Below are positions 1-9,780 of a stretch of DNA of 64,000 nucleotides, piece by piece (the first letter of the stretch is position 1; each line of letters opens with the position of its first letter). The stretch is from Nitrosospira briensis (GTDB taxonomy: Bacteria > Pseudomonadota > Gammaproteobacteria > Burkholderiales > Nitrosomonadaceae), in the NCBI RefSeq assembly GCF_900115125.1, contig NZ_FOVJ01000002.1, forward strand, positions 124,001-188,000, written 5' to 3'. The notes under the pieces were generated by a model, which did not search any database, had not been told where the DNA came from, and was given only the letters and a program-made list of their open reading frames with translations. The position numbers were made by a program, and so were the translations under genes.

Positions 1-1113
1 TTCCCCGTTCGCCACCCTGGGCACGTCAAGCAGAAAGGTAATGCCGTGAGTGATGAGCGTCCGCATCTTGTTGGGAAGAAAAGGGGAAGCTTCGTAGTTG
101 CCGAAGGAAAACAAAGTGGCGTTATTTTCATCCCGATAATGAAACAAGCCATCGGCTCCCGGTTTGAAACCGGATGTTTCTGCCAGGACATGGATTTTTG
201 CGCCCGTAAATACGCTGTTATCCTTGCTGATGATATTAATGCCCACCATGACGTCCACTTGCGTGCAGAATTCGTCGAGGAATAGCGCCTGTGCATAAGC
301 TTGCGGTATATCAGGACAGTTTGCAGCCGCTTTTACCTGCGCGGCGAAATTTTCCGCCATGTCGCGAAACGCGGACAAGCTTACTTCACTTACGGGACCG
401 TTACGGTCAGCGAGTTGCAGATGACCCCGCAAATTAATGTAGCTTCCCTTACTGCTACTCTCCGCCGTGATTTCTTCCCAGGACGCTTCTGCCTCTTGCT
501 GACCCAGCCACCGTACCGGCTTGCCAAAATCAAATTTTCGCTGCAACAACTCCGACAGGTTCGAATCCGTGATCGATGTTCCTCCATCAATGCCCACTAC
601 ATAATCCACCGCATCCGCAGCAGCGACGCTATCAACGATACGGCGACCGGCCGGCGCGGGCCCGGGCCCAAGGGGAGTAATATGCATTGCGGGCCTGAAA
701 CGGGGTTCCGGCTTCACATGAGAAGCTTCTGGTCTTACCGGGGAGCGTTCCGTCTTTACCGTCTCGCCTTCTGGTTTTACTGGCGCAGGTTCCGGCGTTG
801 GCTGGGCGGATTCCGGCGCAGGCTGGGCGGACCCGGGCGTTGGCTGGGCAAGTTCCGTTATTCCGGCCGACTCCGCATCCGGCTCGTCAAACGATTCATG
901 CAACGGCTCCTTGCCGAGTTGCGGTTCAATCCTTTCATCTTCTCCATCGGATACCCCGGTTCTCAGCAGCACATCCTCATGCTTGCTGCCAAATGCCTTT
1001 TCCGCACCCCGCCGGTAATGACGTTGCTGCATCCAGTTAAAAAAAACAACGCCCAACACCACCACAATGCCAATCGCGATGAGGCTGATTTGCAATTCAC
1101 TTAAATTCGCCAT
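1..1113 (-). CDS. zipA: Cell division protein ZipA, 3' end cut by window edge
   Basis: The frame is open from the ATG at 1113 down to base 1 (371 codons), so the C-terminus lies outside the window. It starts with MANLSELQISLIAIGIVVVL, a single N-terminal membrane anchor. Next comes a charged stretch, then a Pro/Glu/Gln-rich linker with near-repeats of the type AQPTPGS/AQPAPES (about residues 85-115). The globular C-terminal part (from about residue 165) matches the layout of the FtsZ-binding ZipA domain. ZipA anchors FtsZ to the inner membrane at the division ring. The start lies 4 bases after the smc stop, so the two genes are probably co-transcribed, an order common in beta- and gamma-proteobacteria, where ligA often follows. 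The family call rests on architecture and gene order, because the C-terminal domain is poorly conserved. Confidence 0.85.
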   Translation of the reverse strand, partial: MANLSELQISLIAIGIVVVLGVVFFNWMQQRHYRRGAEKAFGSKHEDVLLRTGVSDGEDERIEPQLGKEPLHESFDEPDAESAGITELAQPTPGSAQPAPESAQPTPEPAPVKPEGETVKTERSPVRPEASHVKPEPRFRPAMHITPLGPGPAPAGRRIVDSVAAADAVDYVVGIDGGTSITDSNLSELLQRKFDFGKPVRWLGQQEAEASWEEITAESSSKGSYINLRGHLQLADRNGPVSEVSLSAFRDMAENFAAQVKAAANCPDIPQAYAQALFLDEFCTQVDVMVGINIISKDNSVFTGAKIHVLAETSGFKPGADGLFHYRDENNATLFSFGNYEASPFLPNKMRTLITHGITFLLDVPRVANGE

Positions 1114-1117
1114 ACGA

Positions 1118-4100
1118 TCAGCTTATCACAGCGGCATCGCTCAGCCGGACAGCTTCTTCGATCTCTACCGCGACCACCCGCGAAACACCTTTTTCCTGCA
1201 TGGTGACACCGATCAATTGCTGCGCCATTTCCATAGTGATTTTGTTATGGCTGATGAATATGAATTGAGTCTGACGCGACATTTTTCGCACCAGGTTGCA
1301 GAAGCGTTCTGTATTGGTATCGTCCAGAGGAGCATCCACCTCATCCAGCAGGCAAAACGGTGCCGGATTCAGCTGAAACAGCGAGAATACCAGCGCTAGC
1401 GCCGTTAATGCCTTTTCGCCGCCTGACAGCAAATGGATGGAACTGTTTTTCTTGCCGGGTGGTTGTGCAAAAATCTGTATCCCCGAATCCAGTATTTCTT
1501 CGCCCTTCAATATCAACTTCGCTTGCCCGCCCCCGAACATGGTGGGAAACATCTCATCCAGGTGACTGTTGACTTTGCCGACAGTGTCCAACAGACGCTC
1601 GCGGGTTTCCCGGTCTATTCGCCGGATTGCATTTTTAAGCGTCTCCGATGCTTCCTCCAGGTCCTGCGACTGCGAATCCAGATAGGCCTTGCGCGCCCGA
1701 CAGGATTGCAATTCGTCGAGCGCGGCGGAATTGACCGCTCCCAACGCGGCTATTTCCCCACTGAGACGATTGATCTCGGCTTGCAGTGCGGAAGGCCGCC
1801 CTTTCCCAAGTGCACGCATCAACTCATCCTCCGCCTCACCCGATTCCTTTAATTGTTCGCCGAACCGGTTCTCCGTAATTCTCGCCTCCTGTTCCTTGAG
1901 CCGCGCCTGGCTAATGGCTTCTCGCAACGGTTGCAATTTTTGTTCGGAAGTCATGCGATCCTGCTCTATCTCGCGTAACCCACGAGCCACGTCTTCCAGA
2001 GAATTGCGCAGCACAGCCAATCTCTGCTCGCGCTGTTCCCGTATTGTCAACCGTTCCTGGAGCAGGTTGTTCAGTTGCGTTTCTTCAAATCCGCGTTGCT
2101 CGGCTTGCAATCTTTCCAGATGAGCGTTGAACTCGACCATATTCTCGTCGATGATCCGAATTGAATTCTCCAACTCGGCGATTTTATCCTCGCAGTTTTT
2201 TTCATGAAATACCGCCTCCTGCATTTCCCTTGCGGCTTTTTGCGCTAGTTGACGCTGTGCGGAGAGGACCTGTTCGGCCGCATCCCGAGCCAGTTTTTGT
2301 TCTTGCACCTGCTGTTGCAGCAGCTCAATCTGAATCCGGCACTCCGCCAGCCTGGTTTCCGCATGCTGCTTTCGGGAAGCCTCCACCCCGGCCTGCTGCA
2401 TGATCTCCGCCAACTCGCCATCAATCTGCTTGCGGCGCTGACCCGTGCGTTCGGCTGATTGAGCAAGCTTCAACGCCTGCATCTGAACTTCATGATGCCG
2501 CTGCTGGAGCCGGCCGCTATCGTGCCGCAAGCCGGAGGCAGTCGATTCAAGCTCGTGACAGACTTCCTCCGCCGTCTCCAGCGCTGATCTCTCGACCAGG
2601 AGGCTTCCTCTCAATAAATCCGCTTCAATTCGGATCTGGGCTATCTCGCGTTGGCGCGCAAGCACCCCGTGTAATTGGGAATCGGGAGCGTAATAGGTAA
2701 GGCTGTGTTGCGTAATGATATGTCCTTCGCGGGTCACCAGTATCTCGCGGGAGGAAAGTTCCATTCGCCGGGAAAGCCCCAGGGGCAGGTTCTCAACCGT
2801 GAAAACCCCACCTAACCACTCGTCCAGCACGCATTGCATTCCTGCATTGCCGCAGGTCAGATACGATTGCAACGGAATGTAGCCTTTCCTCTCCGGTGGC
2901 ACATCCCGGGCTTGTTGGTCCGGCTCGAAAAGTGCCCATTTTCCGGGAGGCGGCTCACCCGCCCATTCGTGCACCGCTTCCAACTGCTCAAGCTGAGAGC
3001 TGTTCAGACGCTCCCGCAGCACAGCTTCGAGCGCGTCTTCCCATCCTTTCTCGATCTGGATGTTTTGCCACAAACGCGGCAAGGTATCCAGCTGATACTT
3101 CACAAGCCAGGAGCTCAATCCCTCGCTGCCTTCGAGTCGGTTCTGCAAGCGCTCCAAGGCATTAAGACGCGCTTCCGCCTGGATAATTTGTTGCTCCAGA
3201 GCCTGTACTTTACGTGCACGCTCTCCTTTCACTTCTTCCGCACTCAGCAGCAGGTCTTCGGTTTGCGCAAGCATTTCCTGTTGATGTTTCAGGCCGGCCG
3301 CCGTATCTTCCGTCTCCCGATTCAAATGCGATAACTCTTCGATTTCGGGCGGTGGCAAGGCGTCATGCTCAGCAGCCAGCCGTACGCGGCGCAATTCGAG
3401 TTGCCGGAAGTTCTTTTCGGCATGGCCGCGATGACTTTCTTCCAGTTGCCCAGCCTGCTCAACCAGCAGCAAATTCCGCTGTATTTCAGCCAGTTTTTCC
3501 TGGCACATGCTAAAAGCCGAGTCCGCCAGCGGCAGCTTTTCATTCTCCACAGCGGTTTTTTTCTTGCCCGCTTCGCGAGCAAGAGAGGCGACCTCAACCT
3601 CGGCCCTCAAACGATTCAAGTTGTCAGCTGCGTCTTCCGCCTGTTTTTCCTTACGCTCAAGCTGGCTCCTCACTGTACTGATCTGTTGCACGATACGTTG
3701 ACGGTTCTCGCGCATGTGGCGTATTTGCTGTTCGATATGCGCAACCTCCGCGTTCGTGGCATAAAGCTCGCCCTGCGCCTGATGCAGACTGTCGCCAACC
3801 TCGTAGTGCAGCCCGCGCTTTTCCTCAAGCTGTTTTTCGGCGCGGCGCAGATTCGCGATTTCCGCGTCCAAAGCCGTTTGGAGCGATTGAAGCTCTTTTT
3901 CCGCAAGTGCCCGCTGCGTGGCCGCCTCGTGTTTGCGGGCGCAGCACAGCAAACTTTGCGCCCTGAGCCGCCGGTCTTCCATATCCCTGAATCGTGAGGC
4001 GACCTCGGCCTGCCGTTCCAGCCGTATCAGTTGTTTTTCCAGTTCCTGGCAAATATCGTTCACTCGCAGCAGATTTTCGCGAGCATCGGTCAAGCGGGAT

Positions 4101-4642
4101 TCAGTCTCACGGCGGCGTTCCCGGTATCTGGAAATACCGGCGGCTTCCTCCAGAAATACGCGCAACTCCTCCGGCTTTGCCTCGATAATGCGAGAGATCA
4201 TCCCCTGCTCGATTATGGCGTAGCCGCGGCCGCCTATGCCCGTGCCAAGGAAAATATCCGCGACATCGCGCCGGCGTACATGGATATTATTGATGTGGTA
4301 GGCCGATTCCCCATCCCGGCGCAATACCCGCTTGATGCAAATCTCCGCGTAACTCGACCATTGGCCGGCAGCCTTTCCCATATTGTTGTCAAACATCAAC
4401 TCAACGCTGGCTCGCCCAACCGGTTTACGATTCGCGGAACCGTTGAAAATCACATCCTGCATGGACTCGCCGCGTAATGCGGATGCCCGCGATTCGCCGA
4501 GAACCCAGCGCACCGCGTCAATGACGTTGGATTTGCCACAGCCATTAGGACCCACAACTCCTACCAGATCGCCCGGAAGGGGAATCTCGGTGGGATCGAC
4601 GAAGGATTTAAAGCCGGCAAGTTTGATGTGGGAGAGGCGCAA
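1118..4642 (-). CDS. smc: Chromosome segregation ATPase SMC
   Basis: At 1174 residues this is a full-length SMC protein. The N-terminal ATPase half shows Walker A GPNGCGKSNVIDA. A long coiled coil follows, then a hinge region at about residues 500-660, and a second coiled coil. The C-terminal half carries the ABC signature LLSGGEKALTALAL and Walker B FCLLDEVDAPLDD. The protein dimerises through the hinge and, with ScpA/ScpB, organises and separates sister chromosomes. The start ATG is followed at once by the family-typical RLSHIKLAGFKSFVDPT. It is the first gene of the smc-zipA unit and is divergent from queF across about 125 bases. All nucleotide-binding residues are present. Confidence 0.97.
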   Translation of the reverse strand: MRLSHIKLAGFKSFVDPTEIPLPGDLVGVVGPNGCGKSNVIDAVRWVLGESRASALRGESMQDVIFNGSANRKPVGRASVELMFDNNMGKAAGQWSSYAEICIKRVLRRDGESAYHINNIHVRRRDVADIFLGTGIGGRGYAIIEQGMISRIIEAKPEELRVFLEEAAGISRYRERRRETESRLTDARENLLRVNDICQELEKQLIRLERQAEVASRFRDMEDRRLRAQSLLCCARKHEAATQRALAEKELQSLQTALDAEIANLRRAEKQLEEKRGLHYEVGDSLHQAQGELYATNAEVAHIEQQIRHMRENRQRIVQQISTVRSQLERKEKQAEDAADNLNRLRAEVEVASLAREAGKKKTAVENEKLPLADSAFSMCQEKLAEIQRNLLLVEQAGQLEESHRGHAEKNFRQLELRRVRLAAEHDALPPPEIEELSHLNRETEDTAAGLKHQQEMLAQTEDLLLSAEEVKGERARKVQALEQQIIQAEARLNALERLQNRLEGSEGLSSWLVKYQLDTLPRLWQNIQIEKGWEDALEAVLRERLNSSQLEQLEAVHEWAGEPPPGKWALFEPDQQARDVPPERKGYIPLQSYLTCGNAGMQCVLDEWLGGVFTVENLPLGLSRRMELSSREILVTREGHIITQHSLTYYAPDSQLHGVLARQREIAQIRIEADLLRGSLLVERSALETAEEVCHELESTASGLRHDSGRLQQRHHEVQMQALKLAQSAERTGQRRKQIDGELAEIMQQAGVEASRKQHAETRLAECRIQIELLQQQVQEQKLARDAAEQVLSAQRQLAQKAAREMQEAVFHEKNCEDKIAELENSIRIIDENMVEFNAHLERLQAEQRGFEETQLNNLLQERLTIREQREQRLAVLRNSLEDVARGLREIEQDRMTSEQKLQPLREAISQARLKEQEARITENRFGEQLKESGEAEDELMRALGKGRPSALQAEINRLSGEIAALGAVNSAALDELQSCRARKAYLDSQSQDLEEASETLKNAIRRIDRETRERLLDTVGKVNSHLDEMFPTMFGGGQAKLILKGEEILDSGIQIFAQPPGKKNSSIHLLSGGEKALTALALVFSLFQLNPAPFCLLDEVDAPLDDTNTERFCNLVRKMSRQTQFIFISHNKITMEMAQQLIGVTMQEKGVSRVVAVEIEEAVRLSDAAVIS

Positions 4643-4767
4643 TTTGTGGTTCGCAACCAGTTATAATTGTGCAGCCCGGATAAACGGCCTGGAAGAGGCC
4701 GCGATGGGCCGCTCTGGAGAATGTGTCCAGGAAAGATTATTCTAACCGATTTGCCCGAGATAAGAGA

Positions 4768-5187
4768 ATGCCCAGCAGCCCTACAAAAAACCTGGAAATC
4801 TTCGACAACCCGGCGCCGGCGCGGGATTACCAGATTCACATGGAAATTCCCGAGTTTACCTGCCTTTGTCCGAAAACCGGGCAACCTGATTTCGCTACGC
4901 TGATTCTCGATTACATCGCGGATGAAAAATGCATTGAACTCAAGAGCCTCAAACTTTATATCTGGTCCTACCGGAACGAGGCGACGTTCCATGAAGCGGT
5001 GACCAACCGTATCGTAGATGACCTGGTTGCCGTCCTTGAGCCACGCTACCTCCGCCTCACCGCGAAATTTTATGTACGCGGCGGCATTTTCACTAATGTC
5101 GTTGTGGAACACCGAAAATCGGGATGGCAACCATTGCCGCCGGTGGATCTGGCGAAATTCGGGAGCCAGCCTCCGATCCGTGAATGA
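4768..5187 (+). CDS. queF: NADPH-dependent 7-cyano-7-deazaguanine reductase
   Basis: QueF reduces preQ0 to preQ1 in queuosine tRNA-modification synthesis. The frame is open 15 codons further upstream, but the family-like start is the ATG giving [15 protein letters not shown], 139 residues, the size of the short unimodular QueF type. The motif [14 protein letters not shown] holds the catalytic Cys (residue 34) and the conserved Asp. Downstream, [16 protein letters not shown] is the QueF signature region that binds NADPH and substrate. No other queuosine genes are adjacent, and it stands alone between divergent smc and co-directional mltD. Confidence 0.95.
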   Translation: MPSSPTKNLEIFDNPAPARDYQIHMEIPEFTCLCPKTGQPDFATLILDYIADEKCIELKSLKLYIWSYRNEATFHEAVTNRIVDDLVAVLEPRYLRLTAKFYVRGGIFTNVVVEHRKSGWQPLPPVDLAKFGSQPPIRE

Positions 5188-5250
5188 AATTTTTACGCCT
5201 CATGCACGAGGCCGGACTCAATCGCGCCGGGATTTATTTGTGTTCCCGGT

Positions 5251-5288
5251 TCCAATTTTCAACTTTTCCAATTTTCAACTTTTCCAAT
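5251..5288. repeat. Short tandem repeat, 16-bp unit x 2.4
   Basis: The unit TCCAATTTTCAACTTT occurs twice in full and then partially (TCCAAT) in the gap between queF and mltD. It is AT-rich compared with its surroundings and sits about 50 bases before the mltD start, so it falls in the 5' leader or promoter of mltD. Two exact copies suggest slippage. No function is evident. Confidence 0.8.
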
Positions 5289-5340
5289 AAAACCTCGACG
5301 ACACTTTACCTATCTTTTGCATACCCGCTGAATCATAAAA

Positions 5341-6840
5341 ATGAAAATACAGCGATTCACAATAATCCTGGTTGCCAGCCTGACGCTGGCAACTGCAAGT
5401 TTTTTGGCACATGCAAGCGAAGTTGCCGAACCCGCTAAATCAGTAATTATTGAGTCCCTCGAAGACGAGCTGCCGGAAGACGCGCCCAATGCATCCGGCA
5501 CTCTTTCTGCAATGGATGGCAATGCCGCTGTCCCCACCCCGGACGATGACGTAAGTCCCCTTGCTGAAACAAGCGATCACGCCGCTAACATATCCGTTCC
5601 CCCCATCGATCTATGGGAACGCATACGCAACGGCTTTTCCATGGATGAGCTGGATAGCGAGGAGGTGCGCAATAGCGAGGATTTTTACGCCAGTCATCCG
5701 AAATACATGAAGCGCGTCGTCGAACGCGGCAAGCGTTACCTCTTCCATATTGTTGAAGAGGTCGAGCGCCGGGGCATGCCTTCCGAGATGGCCCTGCTAC
5801 CCATTATCGAAAGCGCGTTCAATCCCAGGGCCTATTCCAGTCGCCATGCCAGTGGCCTTTGGCAGTTTATCCCGTCCACCGGCAAAAATTATGGTTTGAA
5901 GCAGAATTGGTGGTATGACGAGCGCAAGGATGTTATCGCCGCCACGAGCGCTGCGCTGGATTATTTACAGAACCTGCACCGCATGTTTGGTGACTGGGAG
6001 CTGGTACTGGCTTCTTATAATTGGGGCGAAGGTGCTGTCGGGCGTTCACTCGTGAAGAACCGGAGCAACGGATTGCCGGAGGATTTCCGGAACATCAGTT
6101 TGCCGCCCGAAACGCAAAATTATGTTCCCAGGCTGATAGCGATAAAGAACATCATCTCCAATCCTGCGATGTTCGGCGTCGAACTCGAGTCGGTGCCAAA
6201 CCGGCCTTATTTCGAAAAAGTCGCGACAACTCGCCATATCGATGTAAAACTCGCGGCGAAGCTCGCGGGAATCTCGGTAGATGAATTCAAGGCCCTCAAT
6301 CCCGCCCACAAGCGGCCCGTCATCCATACCGACGGATCGCGCGCCTTGTTGTTTCCTGCTGATAAAGCCGAGATTTTTATGGAGAATCTTAAAAATCACG
6401 ACAAGCCGCTGGTGTCCTGGCAAGCTTACAGGGCGAAAAACGGGGAGACCGCTGAAAAGATCTCGGCCCGGTATGGGATCAGCATACGACGACTGAGGGA
6501 GATCAACGATATCGGCAAGAACAGCACGATTATGCCAGGCCAGGCTTTGCTGGTCCCGCGCAATGGAAGCATGGAGGGCGAGGATATCTCCATTATGAGC
6601 AACAAACCGCTAGCCCCGCTAATGCCCGAACAGGGCTTTGTCTATGCCGTGAAAAAAGGTGATTCGCTATTCGGGATCGCAAAGCGTCACGGCGTTACCA
6701 TTCCACAGATAAAATCTTGGAATGGGGGTACCGCACGGCTGCTCATCGGCCAGAAGCTGATACTCAAACATAGCTCGCCTGGCAGAACCAAGGCACCCAC
6801 CCCTGAGGGCAGCGCCATGCCCGAAAAGAAACGGATGTGA
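5341..6840 (+). CDS. mltD: Membrane-bound lytic murein transglycosylase D
   Basis: This 499-residue exported enzyme cleaves the MurNAc-GlcNAc bond of peptidoglycan with 1,6-anhydro product formation. A Sec signal peptide (about residues 1-26, ending ASFLAHA) has no obvious lipobox Cys. The SLT domain at about residues 135-270 has the catalytic Glu (residue 157) in LPIIESAFNP, followed by SGLWQFIPSTGKNYGL and a YNWGEG motif. Two LysM peptidoglycan-binding repeats follow, one near residues 360-405 and one near 435-480 (FVYAVKKGDSLFGIAKRHG). This order matches MltD. The ATG was chosen because it directly opens the signal peptide. The gene is monocistronic and convergent with the pirin gene. Confidence 0.93.
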   Translation: MKIQRFTIILVASLTLATASFLAHASEVAEPAKSVIIESLEDELPEDAPNASGTLSAMDGNAAVPTPDDDVSPLAETSDHAANISVPPIDLWERIRNGFSMDELDSEEVRNSEDFYASHPKYMKRVVERGKRYLFHIVEEVERRGMPSEMALLPIIESAFNPRAYSSRHASGLWQFIPSTGKNYGLKQNWWYDERKDVIAATSAALDYLQNLHRMFGDWELVLASYNWGEGAVGRSLVKNRSNGLPEDFRNISLPPETQNYVPRLIAIKNIISNPAMFGVELESVPNRPYFEKVATTRHIDVKLAAKLAGISVDEFKALNPAHKRPVIHTDGSRALLFPADKAEIFMENLKNHDKPLVSWQAYRAKNGETAEKISARYGISIRRLREINDIGKNSTIMPGQALLVPRNGSMEGEDISIMSNKPLAPLMPEQGFVYAVKKGDSLFGIAKRHGVTIPQIKSWNGGTARLLIGQKLILKHSSPGRTKAPTPEGSAMPEKKRM

Positions 6841-6959
6841 CTGATGACCTTGAGCCACAGCCCGGCAAAGTAACATCACATGAACAAGGAAACGCGCGGA
6901 GCCCGGTGAAGTCAGGCGTATTTTCGCCAGCAAGAAAATGTCGCGGGAGCCATTTTCCA

Positions 6960-7856
6960 TCAAGACAGACGTCCCATCCTGCCGCTCTGGTAGTCCGTGA
7001 TTGCCTGCTTGATCTCCTCGGCACTGTTCATAACGAAAGGTCCGCTCCCGACGATCGGTTCCTCGATCGGCTCGCCGCAAAGCAGCAATATCGTCGCATC
7101 TTTTGCGCTGTGGATACAAATCTGGTCACCCGTCCTTTCAAACAGGCCCACCTCGGCCGCACCGATAACGTCCGAACCACTGAGGTGTACCGAACCCTTG
7201 AGCACCACCAGCACCGTGGTATGATTTTCGGGTACAGGAAGGCAAAACGGCTGCTCACCAACCAGATGAATGTCCCACACATGGACCGGAGTGAAAGTCT
7301 GCGCCGGTCCCCTGACACCGTCAAACTCGCCTGCAATAACGCGCAGGCTCCCATGACCCCCGGGAAGATCCAGCACAGGGATCTGACTATTCAAGATACC
7401 CTGATAGCGGGGTGGCGACATCTTGTCCCTGGCGGGCAGGTTGACCCATAACTGCACCATTTCAAGCACGCCGCCGTGCCGCGCAAAATCGCGCCCGTGA
7501 AATTCTTCATGAACCAGGCCAGATGCGGCAGTCATCCACTGCACATCCCCCGGAGCGATATGGCCGCCGCCACCGGAACTATCGCGATGCTCCACCTCGC
7601 CGCCGTAGACGATGGTTACCGTTTCAAACCCGCGATGCGGATGCTCCCCAACACCCAGCCTTTTCTCTGTCGGCGGAAATTCCACTGGACCAGCGTAGTC
7701 AAGAAGCAGAAAGGGGCTGATCGCTGGCCCAAGACTCGAATAAGCAAAAAGGTTCCGTACGGGGAATCCATCGCCGACCCAACGGCGGTCGGAACCGCGC
7801 TGGATGCGCTGAAGTTTCTTGACGGATTTTCCGGCTGCTATTTCCAGTGATGTCAT
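6960..7856 (-). CDS. Pirin family protein (bicupin)
   Basis: This 298-residue bicupin is of the pirin/YhhW type. The N-terminal cupin carries the metal-binding set, with HPHRGFET giving two His, then GLVHEEFHGRD giving another His and a Glu. The C-terminal Pirin_C domain covers about residues 190-290. Bacterial pirins bind a single iron or other metal, and some are quercetin dioxygenases or affect central metabolism. No substrate can be assigned from the sequence. It lies 29 bases after the SMR transporter gene in the same direction, so the two may be co-transcribed. Confidence 0.9.
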   Translation of the reverse strand: MTSLEIAAGKSVKKLQRIQRGSDRRWVGDGFPVRNLFAYSSLGPAISPFLLLDYAGPVEFPPTEKRLGVGEHPHRGFETVTIVYGGEVEHRDSSGGGGHIAPGDVQWMTAASGLVHEEFHGRDFARHGGVLEMVQLWVNLPARDKMSPPRYQGILNSQIPVLDLPGGHGSLRVIAGEFDGVRGPAQTFTPVHVWDIHLVGEQPFCLPVPENHTTVLVVLKGSVHLSGSDVIGAAEVGLFERTGDQICIHSAKDATILLLCGEPIEEPIVGSGPFVMNSAEEIKQAITDYQSGRMGRLS

Positions 7857-7884
7857 AATGTTCCCCGGTTGGATGTTAATCCGA

Positions 7885-8214
7885 TCAGTGAATTGCCGAC
7901 TTGGAAAATACGTTCAGGACGATCACGCCGGCGACGATAAGCGCCAGTCCCACAATGGCGGGACCATCCAGGGCCTGCCCAAGAACAAGCCAGGCAATGA
8001 GCGTAATAAGCACGATACCCGCGCCGGACCAGATGGCGTAGGCGATTCCCACGGGGATTGTGCGTAAGGTAAGAGACAGGAAAAAGAAGGCAGCGGCATA
8101 GCCTGCTACCACTACAAGGGACGGCCACAACCGGGTGAATCCGTTACTCGACTTCAAGGCGGAAGTCGCCATCACTTCACTTATAATTGCGATAGAAAGG
8201 AAAAGCCATTGCAT
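7885..8214 (-). CDS. Small multidrug resistance (SMR) family transporter
   Basis: Starting at the ATG giving [20 protein letters not shown], the protein has 109 residues and four predicted membrane helices, the standard SMR form. The essential membrane Glu is in helix 1 ([12 protein letters not shown], residue 13). The helix 4 region [13 protein letters not shown] is also typical. SMR proteins work as antiparallel dimers that exchange protons for cationic drugs (EmrE) or guanidinium (Gdx/SugE). The N-terminus and the [12 protein letters not shown] segment look more EmrE-like. The frame is open further upstream, but that part is not family-like. It probably forms a unit with the downstream pirin gene. 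Confidence 0.9.
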   Translation of the reverse strand: MQWLFLSIAIISEVMATSALKSSNGFTRLWPSLVVVAGYAAAFFFLSLTLRTIPVGIAYAIWSGAGIVLITLIAWLVLGQALDGPAIVGLALIVAGVIVLNVFSKSAIH

Positions 8215-8466
8215 TGCCGGTTCCTGCCTGATTGAGCGCCTGGAATTGACCTTGTCAAGATCATACCCCAAGTGGCAACAACGGTGATAATCGAAAGGCA
8301 ACACCAACGTTTTATGTGCGTCACCGTACCGACCAGTTTGTCGCTCCTCAATAATGTTCAGAAAATTCGGGCGCGGTCGCCGAAAATGCCAATCTACAAG
8401 CTGCAAACTAACAAAAAAAGCAAAAACTACACATCCTCAATTACGATCCTAAAAAAGGGAAATACC

Positions 8467-9636
8467 GTGCGACATCTTTCTATCATCGCAGCTGCATTGT
8501 TTTTTACATCGACGGGCCACGCTGCGGTAACCGAGGACGCTTATATTGCCGGTTATGCCGCGGGAATTCTCAAGCACGGTTTCAAGGTCGAAATTCCGAC
8601 TTTGATCGTGCGCGAAGGCGTCATTACAGTTCCTGCAAATAAACTGACACCCGATAACCGGGTCTCGATTGTGCAGGCACTGGCACAGATTCCCGGCGTC
8701 ACCGCAGTAACCGTGTCGGACAGTATTGCGGGCGGTCCCACGGAACGGGATGCGTTCGCACCTATTCAACGACCCGGTGCCAGCGCCCGGGAACCGGGAC
8801 CGGGATCAGAAGAGGCAGTTGCGAGTGAAGGAGTGCCAGCAGCAGGTCCGGCAGTTCTCGAAACCGGAATGCTGCCCAAAGGCCATCTGTTCAAGCCGTT
8901 GCTGGCGGATCCCCGATGGGCTCATTTCTCCGCCGCATATCGCAATTATGTCGGAAACAATATTGATGGAAACAACAATGGCGCGGTCAGCTTCGGGGAA
9001 ACGATCCCGTTCTACCGCGGCAATTTTGGAAATTCCACCGTGCAATGGGAGGCCGGCCTCCAGGCTGCTGTCTTCAGCGACTTCAATCTCGGCGCACCCT
9101 CCGCGGATCTCATCAATAGCGATTTCATCGCATCGGCCTACGGAAGCATGCGTGCGGGAAATTTTTCCGCTTTCGGCCGCGTCTATCACCAGAGCTCGCA
9201 CCTTGGCGACGAATTTTTGCTGCGCAGGTTAACCAGCCTGGAACGGATCAATCTCAGCTATGAAGGAGCCGATCTCCGCTTATCGTATGAGCTACCATAT
9301 GGACTACGGGTTTATGGGGGGGGAGGAGGTATCTTTCACAAGGAACCGTCGACAATCAAGCCCTGGTCAATACAATATGGCGTCGAGTTCAGAAGCCCGT
9401 GGCGGATCGAGGTTGTATCCTTGCGGCCAATTGCGGCGGTCGACATCAAGAATCATGAACAGAATGACTGGAATGCCGACGTATCCGCGAGAGCAGGCGT
9501 ACAGTTGGACCATTTTCAGACGTTCGGCCGGAAACTCCTGTTCCTGGTAGAATATTTTCACGGAAATTCCCCCACGGGCCAGTTTTTCAGACAAAGAGTC
9601 GACTATCTGGGTATCGGCGCGCACTATCATTTTTAA
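8467..9636 (+). CDS. DUF1207 outer-membrane protein with N-terminal BON-like segment
   Basis: The start is set at a GTG (8467), preceded by an AAAAAAGGGA ribosome site. It gives 389 residues and a clean signal peptide, MRHLSIIAAALFFTSTGHAA. Residues 20-80 resemble a BON-type domain (KVEIPTLIVREGVITVPANK). A variable Pro/Gly/Glu-rich linker follows. The C-terminal region from about residue 145 matches the DUF1207 family, a predicted beta-barrel, with alternating aromatic strands and a terminal Phe (GIGAHYHF). The terminal Phe fits outer-membrane insertion. Function is unknown. It stands alone, divergent from the SMR/pirin unit. Confidence 0.8.
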   Translation: MRHLSIIAAALFFTSTGHAAVTEDAYIAGYAAGILKHGFKVEIPTLIVREGVITVPANKLTPDNRVSIVQALAQIPGVTAVTVSDSIAGGPTERDAFAPIQRPGASAREPGPGSEEAVASEGVPAAGPAVLETGMLPKGHLFKPLLADPRWAHFSAAYRNYVGNNIDGNNNGAVSFGETIPFYRGNFGNSTVQWEAGLQAAVFSDFNLGAPSADLINSDFIASAYGSMRAGNFSAFGRVYHQSSHLGDEFLLRRLTSLERINLSYEGADLRLSYELPYGLRVYGGGGGIFHKEPSTIKPWSIQYGVEFRSPWRIEVVSLRPIAAVDIKNHEQNDWNADVSARAGVQLDHFQTFGRKLLFLVEYFHGNSPTGQFFRQRVDYLGIGAHYHF

Positions 9637-9780
9637 ACCCGGGGTCAGCAAATGCCGCATGAAGGTCCTTCCTGGCAACCGCACTTCAACCATGGCCACC
9701 CGGTCGGACTGGCCATTGCTGCACGGGCTGATGAGTTTTAACGGCACACCGGCAGCAGTTGTTCGAGGACTTCCTGACGC

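Noticed and set aside
559-569. GTTCGAATCCG, a T-arm-like sequence suggesting a tRNA
   Set aside because: It lies inside the zipA coding frame, and no acceptor, D-arm or anticodon arm can be paired around it.
1360-4500. Several long frames on the plus strand opposite smc
   Set aside because: They are antisense shadows of a clearly coding GC-rich gene and show no domain of their own. The same applies opposite recJ, mfd, the TonB receptors, nadA and aspS.
5251-5288. Tandem repeat considered as a CRISPR array
   Set aside because: Units are contiguous without spacers and no cas genes are present.
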